A DNA stretch of 64,000 bases from an uncultured Collinsella sp. (GTDB taxonomy: Bacteria > Actinomycetota > Coriobacteriia > Coriobacteriales > Coriobacteriaceae). Shown here one piece after another: positions 44,354 through 53,526 of this stretch. The notes beneath the pieces were generated by a model. The model was not told the DNA's origin. It worked only from the letters and a program-made list of their open reading frames with translations, and did no database searches. Both the position numbers and the translations under genes were made by a program. The stretch covers positions 48,577 through 112,576 of the forward strand of contig CAJLRE010000001.1 of the NCBI GenBank assembly GCA_905208975.1. The letters run 5' to 3'. How positions within the stretch are numbered: position 1 is the first letter of the stretch; each line of letters opens with the position of its first letter.

Positions 44354-45613
44354 CTATGCGGCATGCTCTGCCGCCCGGGTCATGCGGGACAGGCGGACCA
44401 GCAGCATAAAGCCAACGACCAGCAGCACACCAATGGAAAGGACGCCCAGCGACGGGTTGCCGGTCAGCGAGGTGACGACCGACACCAGGAAGGTGCCCAT
44501 AACGCTTGCATAACGACCAAAGATGTCAAAGAAGCCGTAGTACTCGTTGGACTTTTCCTTGGGAATAATGCGGCCAAAGTAGCTACGGCTGAGCGCCTGC
44601 ACGCCGCCCTGGAACAGGCCGACCAAAATGGCAAGCACCCAGAATTCAAAGGCGGTCTTGAGGAAGAACGCGGCAAAGAGCACGATGCCCATATAGGCGG
44701 CGACTGCCACCAAGATCATGTTGAGCGTGCCCACGCGGCCGGCGAGCTTGCCGTAAATGATGGCAGACGGAAAAGCAACAAACTGCGTAACGAGCAGAGC
44801 CAGCACCAGTTGGGTCGAGTCGATGCCCAAAGCCGATCCGTAGCTGGTTGCCATGGAAATAACCGTGTGCACACCGTCGATGTAGAAGAAGAACGCGATC
44901 ATGTAGATCAGCACGGTCTTGTTGTGGGCGATCTCGCGCATGGTGTGTCCGACCTCGGAGAACACACCGCCCACGATGTGGCCGATGGTGTCCTCGGGAC
45001 CGCGCTCGCGACCGTACTTTTGCTTATAGGTGCGAATGAGCGGCAGGGTAAAGATGAGCCACCAGGCACCAGTGATGATAAACGACAGACGCGTTGCCAG
45101 CATGGTGGGGACGCCAAGAGCGGGGCCACCCATGATAAGCGCCAAGCAGATGATGAACGGCACGGTGGAACCGATGTAGCCCCAGGCATAACCCGAGCTG
45201 GACACGGCGTCCATGCGCTCGTCGGTGGTAATGTCGGGCAGCATGGCGTCGTAGAACGTCATAGAAGAGTTAAGGCCGATGGTGCACAGCACGTACACGG
45301 TCAAAAATGCCATGGCGGACATTGGGATAGCCTGCGCCAGGCAAAGAACCAGGCCCGTGAGGAAGAAGCCCAAGAAGAACTTGATCTTGTTGCCGGCGTA
45401 ATCGGCAAGCGCGCCCAGAATGGGCATGAGCATGGCAATGACCAGCGAGGCAATCGTCTGAGCGTTGCCCCAAGCGACCACCAGGTCTGCCGAGGAAGCA
45501 CCGGTATTGATGGCGTTAAAGTAGATGGGCACCACCGAGGTATTGAGCAGCACGAGGGCCGAGTTTCCCACATCGTACATGACCCAGTTACGCTCGAGCT
45601 TGGTGTATTTCAT
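44354..45613 (-). CDS. UMF1/Atg22-type MFS transporter
   Basis: Predicted 419 residues and 12 membrane helices. The N-terminal NWVMYDVGNSALVLLNTSVVP is the mark of the UMF1 family (Atg22-like), proposed amino acid or peptide effluxers; also GALADYAGNKIKFF and SRSYFGRIIPKEKSNEYYGFFDIFGRYAS. Substrate unknown. Monocistronic; a terminator lies about 110 bases after the stop. Confidence 0.85.
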   Translation of the reverse strand: MKYTKLERNWVMYDVGNSALVLLNTSVVPIYFNAINTGASSADLVVAWGNAQTIASLVIAMLMPILGALADYAGNKIKFFLGFFLTGLVLCLAQAIPMSAMAFLTVYVLCTIGLNSSMTFYDAMLPDITTDERMDAVSSSGYAWGYIGSTVPFIICLALIMGGPALGVPTMLATRLSFIITGAWWLIFTLPLIRTYKQKYGRERGPEDTIGHIVGGVFSEVGHTMREIAHNKTVLIYMIAFFFYIDGVHTVISMATSYGSALGIDSTQLVLALLVTQFVAFPSAIIYGKLAGRVGTLNMILVAVAAYMGIVLFAAFFLKTAFEFWVLAILVGLFQGGVQALSRSYFGRIIPKEKSNEYYGFFDIFGRYASVMGTFLVSVVTSLTGNPSLGVLSIGVLLVVGFMLLVRLSRMTRAAEHAA

Positions 45614-45714
45614 GGACAGGGACCCTTCGTATTCGCCCGATATGCAGTTAGTTCATCGTACCCCAATTGTCCAGAAGCGCCGGTAAGGATTCGGCAAAGG
45701 GGCACGCATGGGCC

Positions 45715-46659
45715 CTACTCCTCGCGGTCGAACTCTTCGTCGGCGCCGAGCACGCGACCGCTGTAATTGACATGGTTGGTCACGGCTTCCATATCGCCGG
45801 TCTCGATAAAGCGGGCGACCGTGCACTCGTAATCGACCAGCGCGCGGTCAAAGACCTCGGGGAAACTCTCGTTCGAGACCTCGTCGGTAAAGGGGTTCTT
45901 CCATGCCAAGTGGCCCAGGTTGCCGGTACGCTCGGGCAGCTCGGTCGTCACACGGTGCGCAAGGCCGTCGAGCAGCGAATAATCGTGCACCAAGCCCTCG
46001 ATCAGGGCAATCGCGCGCGTCTTGGCCGAACCGGCCGGCTCGATAGTGCGGTAGAGCAGCTGCATGTCGGCTACGGCGCCGGCGTACTCCCCCGCCGGGA
46101 TGTCGATACCGTACACGCGCCCGGCGACGTAGCTCATCAGCACGCCGGCAACACGATTGATGCGGTCGGTCGTGACGATCTCGCCCGCCGGCGGATAATC
46201 CTCGACCGTTGCCCCATCGCGCTTGAGCTGCAGCATCAGCACGTCCAGGTCGCTTTCGAGCACGGCGTGAACTTGGCTGCCCGAAGCCTCGAGCTCGGGA
46301 TCGGAGTCCACAATGCCAAACTGCTGCTCGTAGACAAAGGGGTGGGCATTGCGGTCGAGCACATAGTGCGACAGCAGGCCCAGCGCAAAGGCGCGACCCA
46401 GGTTGGCATCGCGCGGTTGCAGGTGCGACACGCCGTCGCGCAGACACGAGAACTGGCGCGACATACGCGAGCGGTGCATGACCTGAGCAAGCAACGTGCA
46501 ATCGGAAACGCGCGGCGTGAGCATGTGGAAGAAAAACGGGTCGGGGCCCTGGTTGCCCAGGATAAAGGCAATACGCTCCTCGTCGGACGTGATAACGCCC
46601 TGCGGAAGACGGTCGATGCTTTCCTCGCCAAACAGATGATGCGTAATGAGCGCAGGCAT
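45715..46659 (-). CDS. Zinc-dependent phospholipase C-like protein
   Basis: Predicted 314 residues, mostly helical, matching the zinc-dependent phospholipase C/S1-P1 nuclease-like family often seen in Firmicutes and Coriobacteria. Metal-binding residues likely lie in ITHHLFGEE, LGNQGPDPFFFHML, LLSHYVLDRNAHPFVYEQ and VHAVLESDLD. There is no signal peptide, so a cytoplasmic role is likely and secretion as a toxin is not supported. MPALITHH at 46659 follows AAAGGATCATT. Confidence 0.75.
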   Translation of the reverse strand: MPALITHHLFGEESIDRLPQGVITSDEERIAFILGNQGPDPFFFHMLTPRVSDCTLLAQVMHRSRMSRQFSCLRDGVSHLQPRDANLGRAFALGLLSHYVLDRNAHPFVYEQQFGIVDSDPELEASGSQVHAVLESDLDVLMLQLKRDGATVEDYPPAGEIVTTDRINRVAGVLMSYVAGRVYGIDIPAGEYAGAVADMQLLYRTIEPAGSAKTRAIALIEGLVHDYSLLDGLAHRVTTELPERTGNLGHLAWKNPFTDEVSNESFPEVFDRALVDYECTVARFIETGDMEAVTNHVNYSGRVLGADEEFDREE

Positions 46660-46751
46660 AATGATCCTTTCGATTTCATTCGATGCCACCCATTATGCCC
46701 ACCGCGCGCCCGTGCCAAACCTGCGGCAGTAAACGGTGGCGTGCGGACCGC

Positions 46752-47486
46752 TTACGCAAGCCCCAGGTGCGTCTTAACCTCGGCGGCGCGACGGCGGGAC
46801 ACGGGCACCGTCGAGGTCACGCGATCGAGCCTGAGCTCCATCAGGCCCGTGGAGCCGATCTCGACATTGTGCACGTCTTCCAAATTGACCAGATAACTGC
46901 GGTGGACACGGATAAAGCCCTCGGAGGCCAGGCGCCGCTCGAGCGAGGAAATCGACTCATTGATCAGGTATGTTCCCTCGGCGCAGACGGCGTTGCAAAA
47001 ATCGGCGCGTGCCTCAAAGTAGCAGACATCCGCCACGGGAATGAACACCTTTTTGCCCCCACGATCCACCGTCAGGCGCAATGGCTGGCTCGGAGCATGG
47101 ACGACACGGCGAGCGCCCAGAGCGGTCTCGATCTTGTCGAGCGCCTTTGACAGGCGGGCATCCTCGACTGGCTTGACGATGTAATCGACGGCATCGAGGT
47201 TATAGGCATCGGCCGCATACTCGGCAAATGCCGTCACAAACACCACGACCGGCGGCGTCTTTAGGTTCTGCAGCGTCTCGGCAAGCTCGATTCCCGAGCG
47301 ACCGGGCATCGTGATATCCAAAAACAAGACGTCGGGCTTGTTCGACAGGATCGATTCCACAGCCTCGGTGACATTGCCCGCCTCGGCAATCTGGCCCACA
47401 CGCGCATCCTTTTCCAACAGATAACGTAGCTCAGCCCTAATAGGGGGCTCGTCATCAACCACCAAGATGTTCCAGTCTTCGGACAT
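46752..47486 (-). CDS. LytTR-family response regulator (system 2)
   Basis: Predicted 244 residues: receiver with Asp57 (VLFLDITMPGRSG) and Lys in YIVKPVEDA, LytTR domain (about 135-244) with VADVCYFEARADFC, RVHRSYLVNLEDV and STVPVSRRRA. It is clearly paralogous to the regulator at 40866, and its kinase gene lies 38 bases upstream. The DNA-recognition regions differ, so the two systems probably use different targets. Confidence 0.9.
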   Translation of the reverse strand: MSEDWNILVVDDEPPIRAELRYLLEKDARVGQIAEAGNVTEAVESILSNKPDVLFLDITMPGRSGIELAETLQNLKTPPVVVFVTAFAEYAADAYNLDAVDYIVKPVEDARLSKALDKIETALGARRVVHAPSQPLRLTVDRGGKKVFIPVADVCYFEARADFCNAVCAEGTYLINESISSLERRLASEGFIRVHRSYLVNLEDVHNVEIGSTGLMELRLDRVTSTVPVSRRRAAEVKTHLGLA

Positions 47487-47524
47487 ATGCGCTTCCCCTC
47501 TTTTTCTCTCAATCCAACCGCGCG

Positions 47525-48916
47525 CTACACCGTCATCGGCGCCGGCTCATGCGGCTCGCCGTTCAACTCAACGATGACCTGCGTCCCCACGCCCTCCTGG
47601 GACTTCACGCGCATGCCAGAATCTTCTCCGTAAAAGAAATGGATGCGCTGAAGCACGTTGAAGAGTGCCAGGCCGCAGCCTCGCTTGATGGAGCCGTCGG
47701 CGGTAATGCTCTCGGGCTCCTCTCGACGATGCTGCTCAAACAGGTGCGCGCAGACTTCTTCGCTCATGCCGATGCCGTCATCTTCGACGATGATCTCCAG
47801 GCCGTCATCGGTCTCAAAAGCCCTAACATGAATAGTAAGCGGCTCGGTCTCGCGCTGCGCATGCTTGATGCAGTTTTCGAGCAGCGGCTGCAAGATAAAC
47901 GGCGGTACCAGGCTGTCGCGCACCTCAAAGTCGATGTCGACCGAGACGCGCAGACGGCCGTCGCCATACCGGGCCTGCATAAGATTGATATAACGAGTGC
48001 CCTGTTCCACCTCGTGCTCGAGCGTGGTGAGCGTATCGGAGTCAGAAAGCGTCTGACGGTAATAATTGGAAAAATCGATCAGCAGCGATCGCGCCTTGTC
48101 GGGCTCGGTTCGAACGAGCGACACGATGGTGCTGATGGTATTGAATAGAAAATGCGGGTCGACCTGCGACTGCAGGGCGCGAAGCTCCACGCGGGCCGTG
48201 AGCTCGTCCTGGCGCTCGAGCTCAAAGCTGGCGAGCTGCGTGGAAATGAGATCGGCAAAGCCCGAGGCCAACGCCGTCTGGCGCATATCGATGCTGCTCA
48301 GGCGGGGGTAATACAGCTCGAGCGTGCCCACGCAATGCCCGCGCACGGTCAGCGGCGCGACAATGCCGGCGCGCAGACGGGGAAAATAGCCGCCCGTCTC
48401 ATTGGAGGCGTCGCGCGAAAATACACTCTGTTCGCCGGACTCGATCACGTTGAGCGTGGTCTTGAGCACGACCGGGGTGCCGGCAGGGCACTTTGCCGAG
48501 TCCTCGCCCCAGCTTGCCAGCACCTGTTTGCCATCGGTAAAGCAGATGGCAGAGGCGATGGTCTCGGACAGGATAATTTTAGAGGCGCCCAGGGCCGCTT
48601 CGGGCGTAAGGCCGCGCGACGTGTAGGCGAATATTTTTGATGCGATGGCGAGCGTACGGTCGGTTGCGCTCGATGTGAGGTCGTCGGGGACCACAAAGAC
48701 ATACGAGAAAAAGAAGCACAGCATGACCAGGCCGGCAATAACGACAACGCCCGGAACGGGATTGGGATTATCGGTTAAATCCCAGATAAGCAGCAGGATA
48801 AGCGCCGGAACGACAATACCGAGCAGGATGGCCTGAACCACATGCTGGGCCGTACGAAAGACCTTGGTAGAGTTGTAGCTCTTGCCCAGAATCAGCCTGT
48901 TTAAATCCACCGTCAT
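47525..48916 (-). CDS. LytS-type sensor histidine kinase (system 2)
   Basis: Predicted 463 residues. Two N-terminal helices (about 27-47 and 55-77), GAF-like domain (about 90-235), His_kinase with His255 in VDPHFLFNTISTI, and HATPase (FILQPLLENCIKHA, VEDDGIGMS). Same plan as the kinase at 41655. The start is uncertain: ATG at 48916 abuts GAGGGG, and GTG at 48910 has better spacing; upstream ATGs cross the amidohydrolase terminator. Forms a two-gene unit with the regulator at 46752. Confidence 0.88.
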   Translation of the reverse strand: MTVDLNRLILGKSYNSTKVFRTAQHVVQAILLGIVVPALILLLIWDLTDNPNPVPGVVVIAGLVMLCFFFSYVFVVPDDLTSSATDRTLAIASKIFAYTSRGLTPEAALGASKIILSETIASAICFTDGKQVLASWGEDSAKCPAGTPVVLKTTLNVIESGEQSVFSRDASNETGGYFPRLRAGIVAPLTVRGHCVGTLELYYPRLSSIDMRQTALASGFADLISTQLASFELERQDELTARVELRALQSQVDPHFLFNTISTIVSLVRTEPDKARSLLIDFSNYYRQTLSDSDTLTTLEHEVEQGTRYINLMQARYGDGRLRVSVDIDFEVRDSLVPPFILQPLLENCIKHAQRETEPLTIHVRAFETDDGLEIIVEDDGIGMSEEVCAHLFEQHRREEPESITADGSIKRGCGLALFNVLQRIHFFYGEDSGMRVKSQEGVGTQVIVELNGEPHEPAPMTV

Positions 48917-48940
48917 CCCCTCTTGTCCGTAGCACCCATA

Positions 48941-48970
48941 GCAATAAAGAGGGCCGCAAGCGACCCTCTC
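48941..48970 (-). terminator. Terminator of the amidohydrolase gene
   Basis: AGAGGGTCGC and GCGGCCCTCT pair around TT on the minus strand and run into TTTATT. It lies only about 25 bases upstream of the system 2 kinase start. Confidence 0.8.
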
Positions 48971-49027
48971 CATTGCATTATGCAATCAAAAACTGTGTTT
49001 TACATCAAGCCATCGACAAACGGTATC

Positions 49028-50305
49028 TTAGGCGCTGTATTTGTTAGCCTCACCAAAAGTGCCAGCCTCGACGATCCAGCCGTCCTTCATGATGACGTCC
49101 ATGTTGTCGGTGTTGAGCACGTGGATGTCGGCGGCGACGTCACCGTTGACAACCAGCAGGTCGGCGCACTTGCCGGCCTCGATGGAACCGGTCTCGTCCT
49201 CGATGTGGCACATCTTGGCACCGTTGAGGGTGGCGCAGGTGATGGTCTCGACCGGGGTGAAGCCGATCTTGTCGACAAACTCGTACATCTCCTCGATGGA
49301 GCAGGTGCCGTACGGGGTGACGAAGGAGAAGGAGTCGGAGCCGATCGTCATGACGACGCCGCGCTTCTTGGCCTCGCGCAGGCAGTCGTAGTTGCGCTGC
49401 AGCTCCTTCTCGACCAGGGTGCCCTCGTACTTGTCGTGCAGCTCGGGGACGTAGACGGGCGGATAGGTGGCGTACCAGGTGGGCAGGAAGGCGATCGTCG
49501 GCGTGAAGAAGGTGCCCTGCTCGGCCATGAGGTCCATGGTGCGCTCATCGATATCGAAGCCGTGAATCAGCTGCTCGCAGCCAAAGCGGACGGAATCGTA
49601 GGCAGCGGCGTGGTTGTTGTAGCAGTGGCTCCACACGGGGATGCCGACCAACTTGGCCTCTTCGACCACGGCCTGGATCTCCTCGGAGCAGTAGTGCTGG
49701 TCGCGACCGGAGTCCCAGCGCCAGATGCCGCCACCGGTAGCCCAGATCTTGATGGCATCGGGGTTCTCGCGCAGGCGACGACGGACGGCCTTGCGCAAAT
49801 CCCAAGGACCGTCGACCTGGTCGCCCCAGGGATGCGATTCCTTGTTGAGCTCCTGGCTGCAGTGGTGGGAGTCACCGTGACCGGCAACACGGCAGAAGCC
49901 CAGGCCGGTGGCCAGAACGCGCGGGCCCTTAAAGACGCCCTTGTCGATGCAGTCACGGATCTGGATACCAAAGCGGCCGATCTCGCAGACGGTGGTGAGG
50001 CCGTGGGTGAGGCAGTCGTAGGCCTGCTTGACGGCAACGGCCTGCTTCTCGAGGAGCGGCTGCATGACCCAATCGGTGTCATCGTCGGTCAGGTTGCCCG
50101 AGAAGTGCAGGTGGGTGTCGATCAGGCCGGGAAGGACGGTCTTGCCGGCGGCGTCGATAACCTCAACGCCCTCGGGAAGGTCCTGCATAGCACCGGCATA
50201 CTCGATCTTGCCGTTGTCGTCGACGAGAACGAGGGAGTTCTCGACCGGCTCGGCACCGGTACCGTCGATGAGCTTGCCGCCAACGATTGCATACTTAGTG
50301 GACAT
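49028..50305 (-). CDS. Metal-dependent amidohydrolase (imidazolonepropionase/prolidase-like)
   Basis: Predicted 425-residue TIM-barrel hydrolase. Metal ligands: DTHLHF (about 62-67), probable carboxylated Lys in AIKIWATGG, His in WSHCYNN and LIHGFDID, Asp in TIGSDSF. The closest type is the Xaa-Pro/Xaa-Arg carboxypeptidase-like group of amidohydrolases, but a dipeptidase, a hydantoin/lactam hydrolase or an acyl-amino-acid hydrolase are all possible. It lies 131 bases downstream of an amino acid permease gene on the same strand, which suggests uptake followed by hydrolysis of an amino-acid derivative. Confidence 0.8.
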   Translation of the reverse strand: MSTKYAIVGGKLIDGTGAEPVENSLVLVDDNGKIEYAGAMQDLPEGVEVIDAAGKTVLPGLIDTHLHFSGNLTDDDTDWVMQPLLEKQAVAVKQAYDCLTHGLTTVCEIGRFGIQIRDCIDKGVFKGPRVLATGLGFCRVAGHGDSHHCSQELNKESHPWGDQVDGPWDLRKAVRRRLRENPDAIKIWATGGGIWRWDSGRDQHYCSEEIQAVVEEAKLVGIPVWSHCYNNHAAAYDSVRFGCEQLIHGFDIDERTMDLMAEQGTFFTPTIAFLPTWYATYPPVYVPELHDKYEGTLVEKELQRNYDCLREAKKRGVVMTIGSDSFSFVTPYGTCSIEEMYEFVDKIGFTPVETITCATLNGAKMCHIEDETGSIEAGKCADLLVVNGDVAADIHVLNTDNMDVIMKDGWIVEAGTFGEANKYSA

Positions 50306-50387
50306 GGTTCCTCCTTATGGATCCATATAGTGGGCGAGGCCGCGTTGGGTTAAGGCCTCACAAAACTACCCAAGTGGTGCCGGGTTC

Positions 50388-50416
50388 GGTGCGCGGGAGA
50401 GAGGGTTCCGCGCACC
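50388..50416 (-). other. GC-rich hairpin after the permease
   Basis: GGTGCGCGG and CCGCGCACC pair perfectly around 11 bases. No T-tract; it sits between permease and amidohydrolase genes and may attenuate or stabilise the transcript. Confidence 0.5.
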
Positions 50417-50436
50417 CGATCCGCCCCGGCTAGGCG

Positions 50437-51888
50437 TTATTTTTTGCGGGAATTGGTGAAGGCCATGAGGGCCAGGCCAACAGCCAGCCAGCCGATCACG
50501 ATGCTCCACTCCACCATGTTGAGGGAGGCGGGAGAGAACGGGATCACGAGCAGGCCAATGATGGTGCCGCAGGCAACGATAGCGAGGCTGATGCCAAACT
50601 TACCGCCGGGCACCTCGTAGGGACGAGGCAGGTCGGGCTCGGTGAAGCGCATGCGCAGGCAAGCGAGGGCGACCATGCCGCAGGAGAAGATGAAGGCGAG
50701 AGCCGACACGTTGGTCAGAGGGATGAGCATGTTCTTGCCCAGGAACGGACCGACGACGGTGATGACGCCCAGAACGACGCAGGCGAGCTTGGGAGCGCCG
50801 GACTTGGGATCGACCTCGGCGAACTTCTCGGGCAGCTGGCCCTTGCGGCCCATGGCGAGCATGATGCGGCTCGTGGCGCCGTAGAAGGAGTTCATCGGGC
50901 CCATGGGTCCAAGCGTGGCGATGACGAGCATGGCCAGGTACAGGAGCATGTTGATGCCCTTGAGGCAGGCAAGCGCGGGAACCGGGCTCTTAACAAACTC
51001 ATGCCAGTCGAGGATGGTGCCGAACGAGTAGATGCAGACCATGTAGAAACCGCCGGCGGCCAGCAGGGCCAGGGAGATGATCTTGCCGAACTTGTTCCAG
51101 TTGAGGCCCTCGGCTGCTTCCTCAGCCTGCTGAGGAATGGTGTCGAAGCCGGCGTAGAAGAACGGGGTAAGAACCAGGACCGAAACGATGCCTGCGAACA
51201 GGCTGGTGCCCTCGGTAGCGGGCTTGCCGCCGCCAGCACCGGTGACCTGGGAGAACACGGGCATGGCGTTGTCCGGCGAGCCGGTGAACAGCGAGACGCC
51301 CATGGCGAGCAGCATGCCGCAGAGCAGGGCCTTGGTCAGGAAGGCCTGCAGCTTGGCGGCCGAGCTGGCTCCGCGGAAGTTGAGGAAGATGACGTAGGCT
51401 GCAAAGCCGAGCGCAATCAGCGTCGGGAACAGGTAAACGTCGGCGCCCAGGATGGTGTAGAGTTTGACGGCGCGCAGCCACTCAAGGCCGGGCAGGCTGC
51501 CGAACATCTCGGACACGAGGGTCGAGATGGCAATGGCCTCCCACGGGCACAGGATGCCGTTGCCCAGGGCCAGGAGCCAGCCGGTGATGTAGCTCATCGT
51601 ACGGCCAAAGCTACGATCGACATACTCGACGATGCCGCCCGAAATGGGGATAGCAGCCGTGAGCTCACCGAAAACAGCTCCGACGGGCACGAGGAAGATT
51701 GCGCCCAAGAGGAATGCAATCATAGCGGGAACGGGACCGCCGCCCACGACCATCCAGTCGCCGACCTGCAGAACCCAACCGGTACCGATGATGGCACCGA
51801 AACCGATGGTGAAGAAGTTCCAGAGCGAAAGCGTTTTCTTCATGCCGCCGTTGTCCTCGACTGCAACTTCTGCATTCTTGTCCGCCAT
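50437..51888 (-). CDS. APC-family amino acid permease
   Basis: Predicted 483 residues with 12 membrane helices. APC hallmarks: FTIGFGAIIGTGWVLQ in helix 1, ELTAAIPISGGIVEYVDRSFG, FFYAGFDTIPQQAEEAAEG, and GATSRIMLAMGRKGQLPEKFAEVDP. Substrate is an amino acid or amine; the exact one cannot be read. MADKNAE at 51888 was chosen for GGAGGGG upstream. It is followed by the amidohydrolase gene, with which it likely works. Confidence 0.88.
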   Translation of the reverse strand: MADKNAEVAVEDNGGMKKTLSLWNFFTIGFGAIIGTGWVLQVGDWMVVGGGPVPAMIAFLLGAIFLVPVGAVFGELTAAIPISGGIVEYVDRSFGRTMSYITGWLLALGNGILCPWEAIAISTLVSEMFGSLPGLEWLRAVKLYTILGADVYLFPTLIALGFAAYVIFLNFRGASSAAKLQAFLTKALLCGMLLAMGVSLFTGSPDNAMPVFSQVTGAGGGKPATEGTSLFAGIVSVLVLTPFFYAGFDTIPQQAEEAAEGLNWNKFGKIISLALLAAGGFYMVCIYSFGTILDWHEFVKSPVPALACLKGINMLLYLAMLVIATLGPMGPMNSFYGATSRIMLAMGRKGQLPEKFAEVDPKSGAPKLACVVLGVITVVGPFLGKNMLIPLTNVSALAFIFSCGMVALACLRMRFTEPDLPRPYEVPGGKFGISLAIVACGTIIGLLVIPFSPASLNMVEWSIVIGWLAVGLALMAFTNSRKK

Positions 51889-52247
51889 TGTTCCCCTCCT
51901 TTCCTTTTTGACGCCCCTTGGCGTCACCCCTTGCGCGGCCTTTCTGACCGCGCGCTTTTATTTCGTGGCTTTAAGATACGGCCTCGGCGCCGCGCCGCCG
52001 CTTATGGCTCGACCGAAGGCAAAACTGAAAAATGAGCGGCTCCGTTTTTGGGACGAACGGCGAGGGACGCCGCTCGTTGCGAGCATCCGTTTTGATGACG
52101 TGATTTGATTGCCCTCGTAGGGTGTTGCTTTTTGGCGCCGAGCTCATCACCGTTCGTGCCGTTTACCGAGCTTTTGGCGCACGCACCCATTTGTTGCACA
52201 TCTTTTTTGTAGGATAGACAGGTTATACGTGAGACAAGGCGGTTTGA
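51889..52247. other. Intergenic region between divergent genes, no feature recognised
   Basis: 359 bases between the permease and the C39-like peptidase gene. It must hold both promoters, but I see no convincing -35/-10 pair. A loose inverted pair (GGCGCCGAGCTC, then GAGCTTTTGGCGC) lies at about 52134-52182. Confidence 0.4.
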
Positions 52248-53378
52248 ATGGCATACGGTTTTAACGACGGCGACCAACGGCGACAGAGCGTTCGCCTTGC
52301 CGGTCGCACTGTGCCGACGCGCGGAAGCTCATCCTCTTCTACTACCGCCAGCTCGCAATATCCAAGCAACTCGCAACGGCAGCCCCGTCCTACGCCGCGA
52401 CAAGATACCAAGGGCTCTGCCACTCGGCAGCAAGCTGCTGGCGCTGTGACTCGCGGACGCGACAGGTCCGTTGCCTCAGGGGAATCCAGCGCCCAAACCG
52501 AACGTCGTAGGCGCGGCGCCGATCAACGCCAAGGCACGCGCTCTTTTACGGGCACGCGCCAGCGCCAGACAGATGTTCCGCAGCTGCGTCGCAACGGTCG
52601 CCGCCAGCCCGGCAACTTCGCTCGCCGCTCTTTTCTGCACCCGCAAAACGGACGCGGCGGTCTGAGCTCTCGACCGGCATCTCGAGCCGGCTCCGCCGCC
52701 CCCGCGCTGTCCTTCCGCCGTGCGCGCATCGCACTTTGCTCTATCGTCGCGTGCCTGATCTTTTTGTTTTTAGGCTCGTGTATCTCCCATGGCTCGGCCG
52801 GCCTCGACCCAACCGCCGAGGACAAGCTGCTCAAGGCCCCAGTCGCACCCGGCTATTCGTTTGCGTTTTCGACCCCGCGCTCACAGTGGCAAGCCGGCAC
52901 CATGCCCCATATCTATCAGATTGACCCGGCATGGTCGGAGCTGCCCTACGCCGGTGGCACTATTCGCGAAAACGCTTGCGGCCCCACTTGCCTCACCATG
53001 GTCTATATCTTTAAGACCGGCCACACCGATAAGACGCCGGTCGATATATGCGCACTGGCCGAAGCCGGCAACTACGCCCCCACTGGTGCCACCGAGTGGT
53101 CGTTTATGACAAACGGCGCGTGGCAGCTGGGGCTCAACGGAACAGAGCTCCATATCGACCGCAGCTCTATCACCCAGGCGTTGCGCTCAGGCGCGCCCAT
53201 TATCGCGTCCGTACGACCGGGCACCTTTACCAGCGTCGGACACTATATCGTGCTCTGGGGCATCGACGATGCCGATCAGGTGGGAGTCTACGACCCCAAC
53301 TCGCAAAGCCGCAGCGCTCGCCGCTGGGGTGTCGTAGAAGTCCTCAACGAAATCGAAGCCATGTGGGCCTACTACTAG
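52248..53378 (+). CDS. Membrane-anchored C39-like (C39_2) peptidase with Arg/Ser-rich tail
   Basis: Predicted 376 residues. Residues 1-158 are a disordered Arg/Ser/Gln-rich cytoplasmic tail (25-30 percent basic), 161-180 a single membrane helix (LCSIVACLIFLFLGSCIS), and 220-376 a papain-like C39_2 domain outside, with Cys244 in ENACGPTCLTMVY, His332 in SVGHYIVLWGI and Asp349 in VYDPNSQ. It could be a surface peptidase or amidase acting on peptidoglycan or peptides. The long basic tail is not normal for the family. The TAG stop overlaps a repeat unit. Start ATG with AAGGCGG upstream. Confidence 0.75.
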   Translation: MAYGFNDGDQRRQSVRLAGRTVPTRGSSSSSTTASSQYPSNSQRQPRPTPRQDTKGSATRQQAAGAVTRGRDRSVASGESSAQTERRRRGADQRQGTRSFTGTRQRQTDVPQLRRNGRRQPGNFARRSFLHPQNGRGGLSSRPASRAGSAAPALSFRRARIALCSIVACLIFLFLGSCISHGSAGLDPTAEDKLLKAPVAPGYSFAFSTPRSQWQAGTMPHIYQIDPAWSELPYAGGTIRENACGPTCLTMVYIFKTGHTDKTPVDICALAEAGNYAPTGATEWSFMTNGAWQLGLNGTELHIDRSSITQALRSGAPIIASVRPGTFTSVGHYIVLWGIDDADQVGVYDPNSQSRSARRWGVVEVLNEIEAMWAYY

Positions 53379-53411
53379 TCATTGGGGACAGACTTAAATG
53401 AGTACCCGCAG
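53377..53411. repeat. AGTCATTGGGGACAGACTTAA unit (half of the 12195 palindrome)
   Basis: AGTCATTGGGGACAGACTT plus AAATGAGTACCCGCAG matches one arm of the palindrome at 12195-12304. It begins inside the peptidase stop codon. Confidence 0.6.
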
Positions 53412-53412
53412 A

Positions 53413-53480
53413 ATGAGAGTGGATAATCTCCCGTTTTTGGACTGTTTGCAGGCTCAAAGTGGGAGATTATCCACTCTCGT
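53413..53480. repeat. TCCACGCTC-type repeat D (TCCACTCTC variant)
   Basis: GAGAGTGGATAATCTCCCGT pairs with GTGGGAGATTATCCACTCTC. It is a single hairpin of the same family as arrays A-C, but the GCG core is GAG/CTC and the change is matched in both arms, so pairing is preserved. Confidence 0.7.
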
Positions 53481-53526
53481 CATTTGGGCGCGGCCCGCAG
53501 CACTACCCATGAACAGCCATCTCAAT

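Noticed and set aside
45715..46659. Secreted alpha-toxin type phospholipase C
   Set aside because: No signal peptide and no C-terminal C2-like domain; only the helical zinc-binding part is present.
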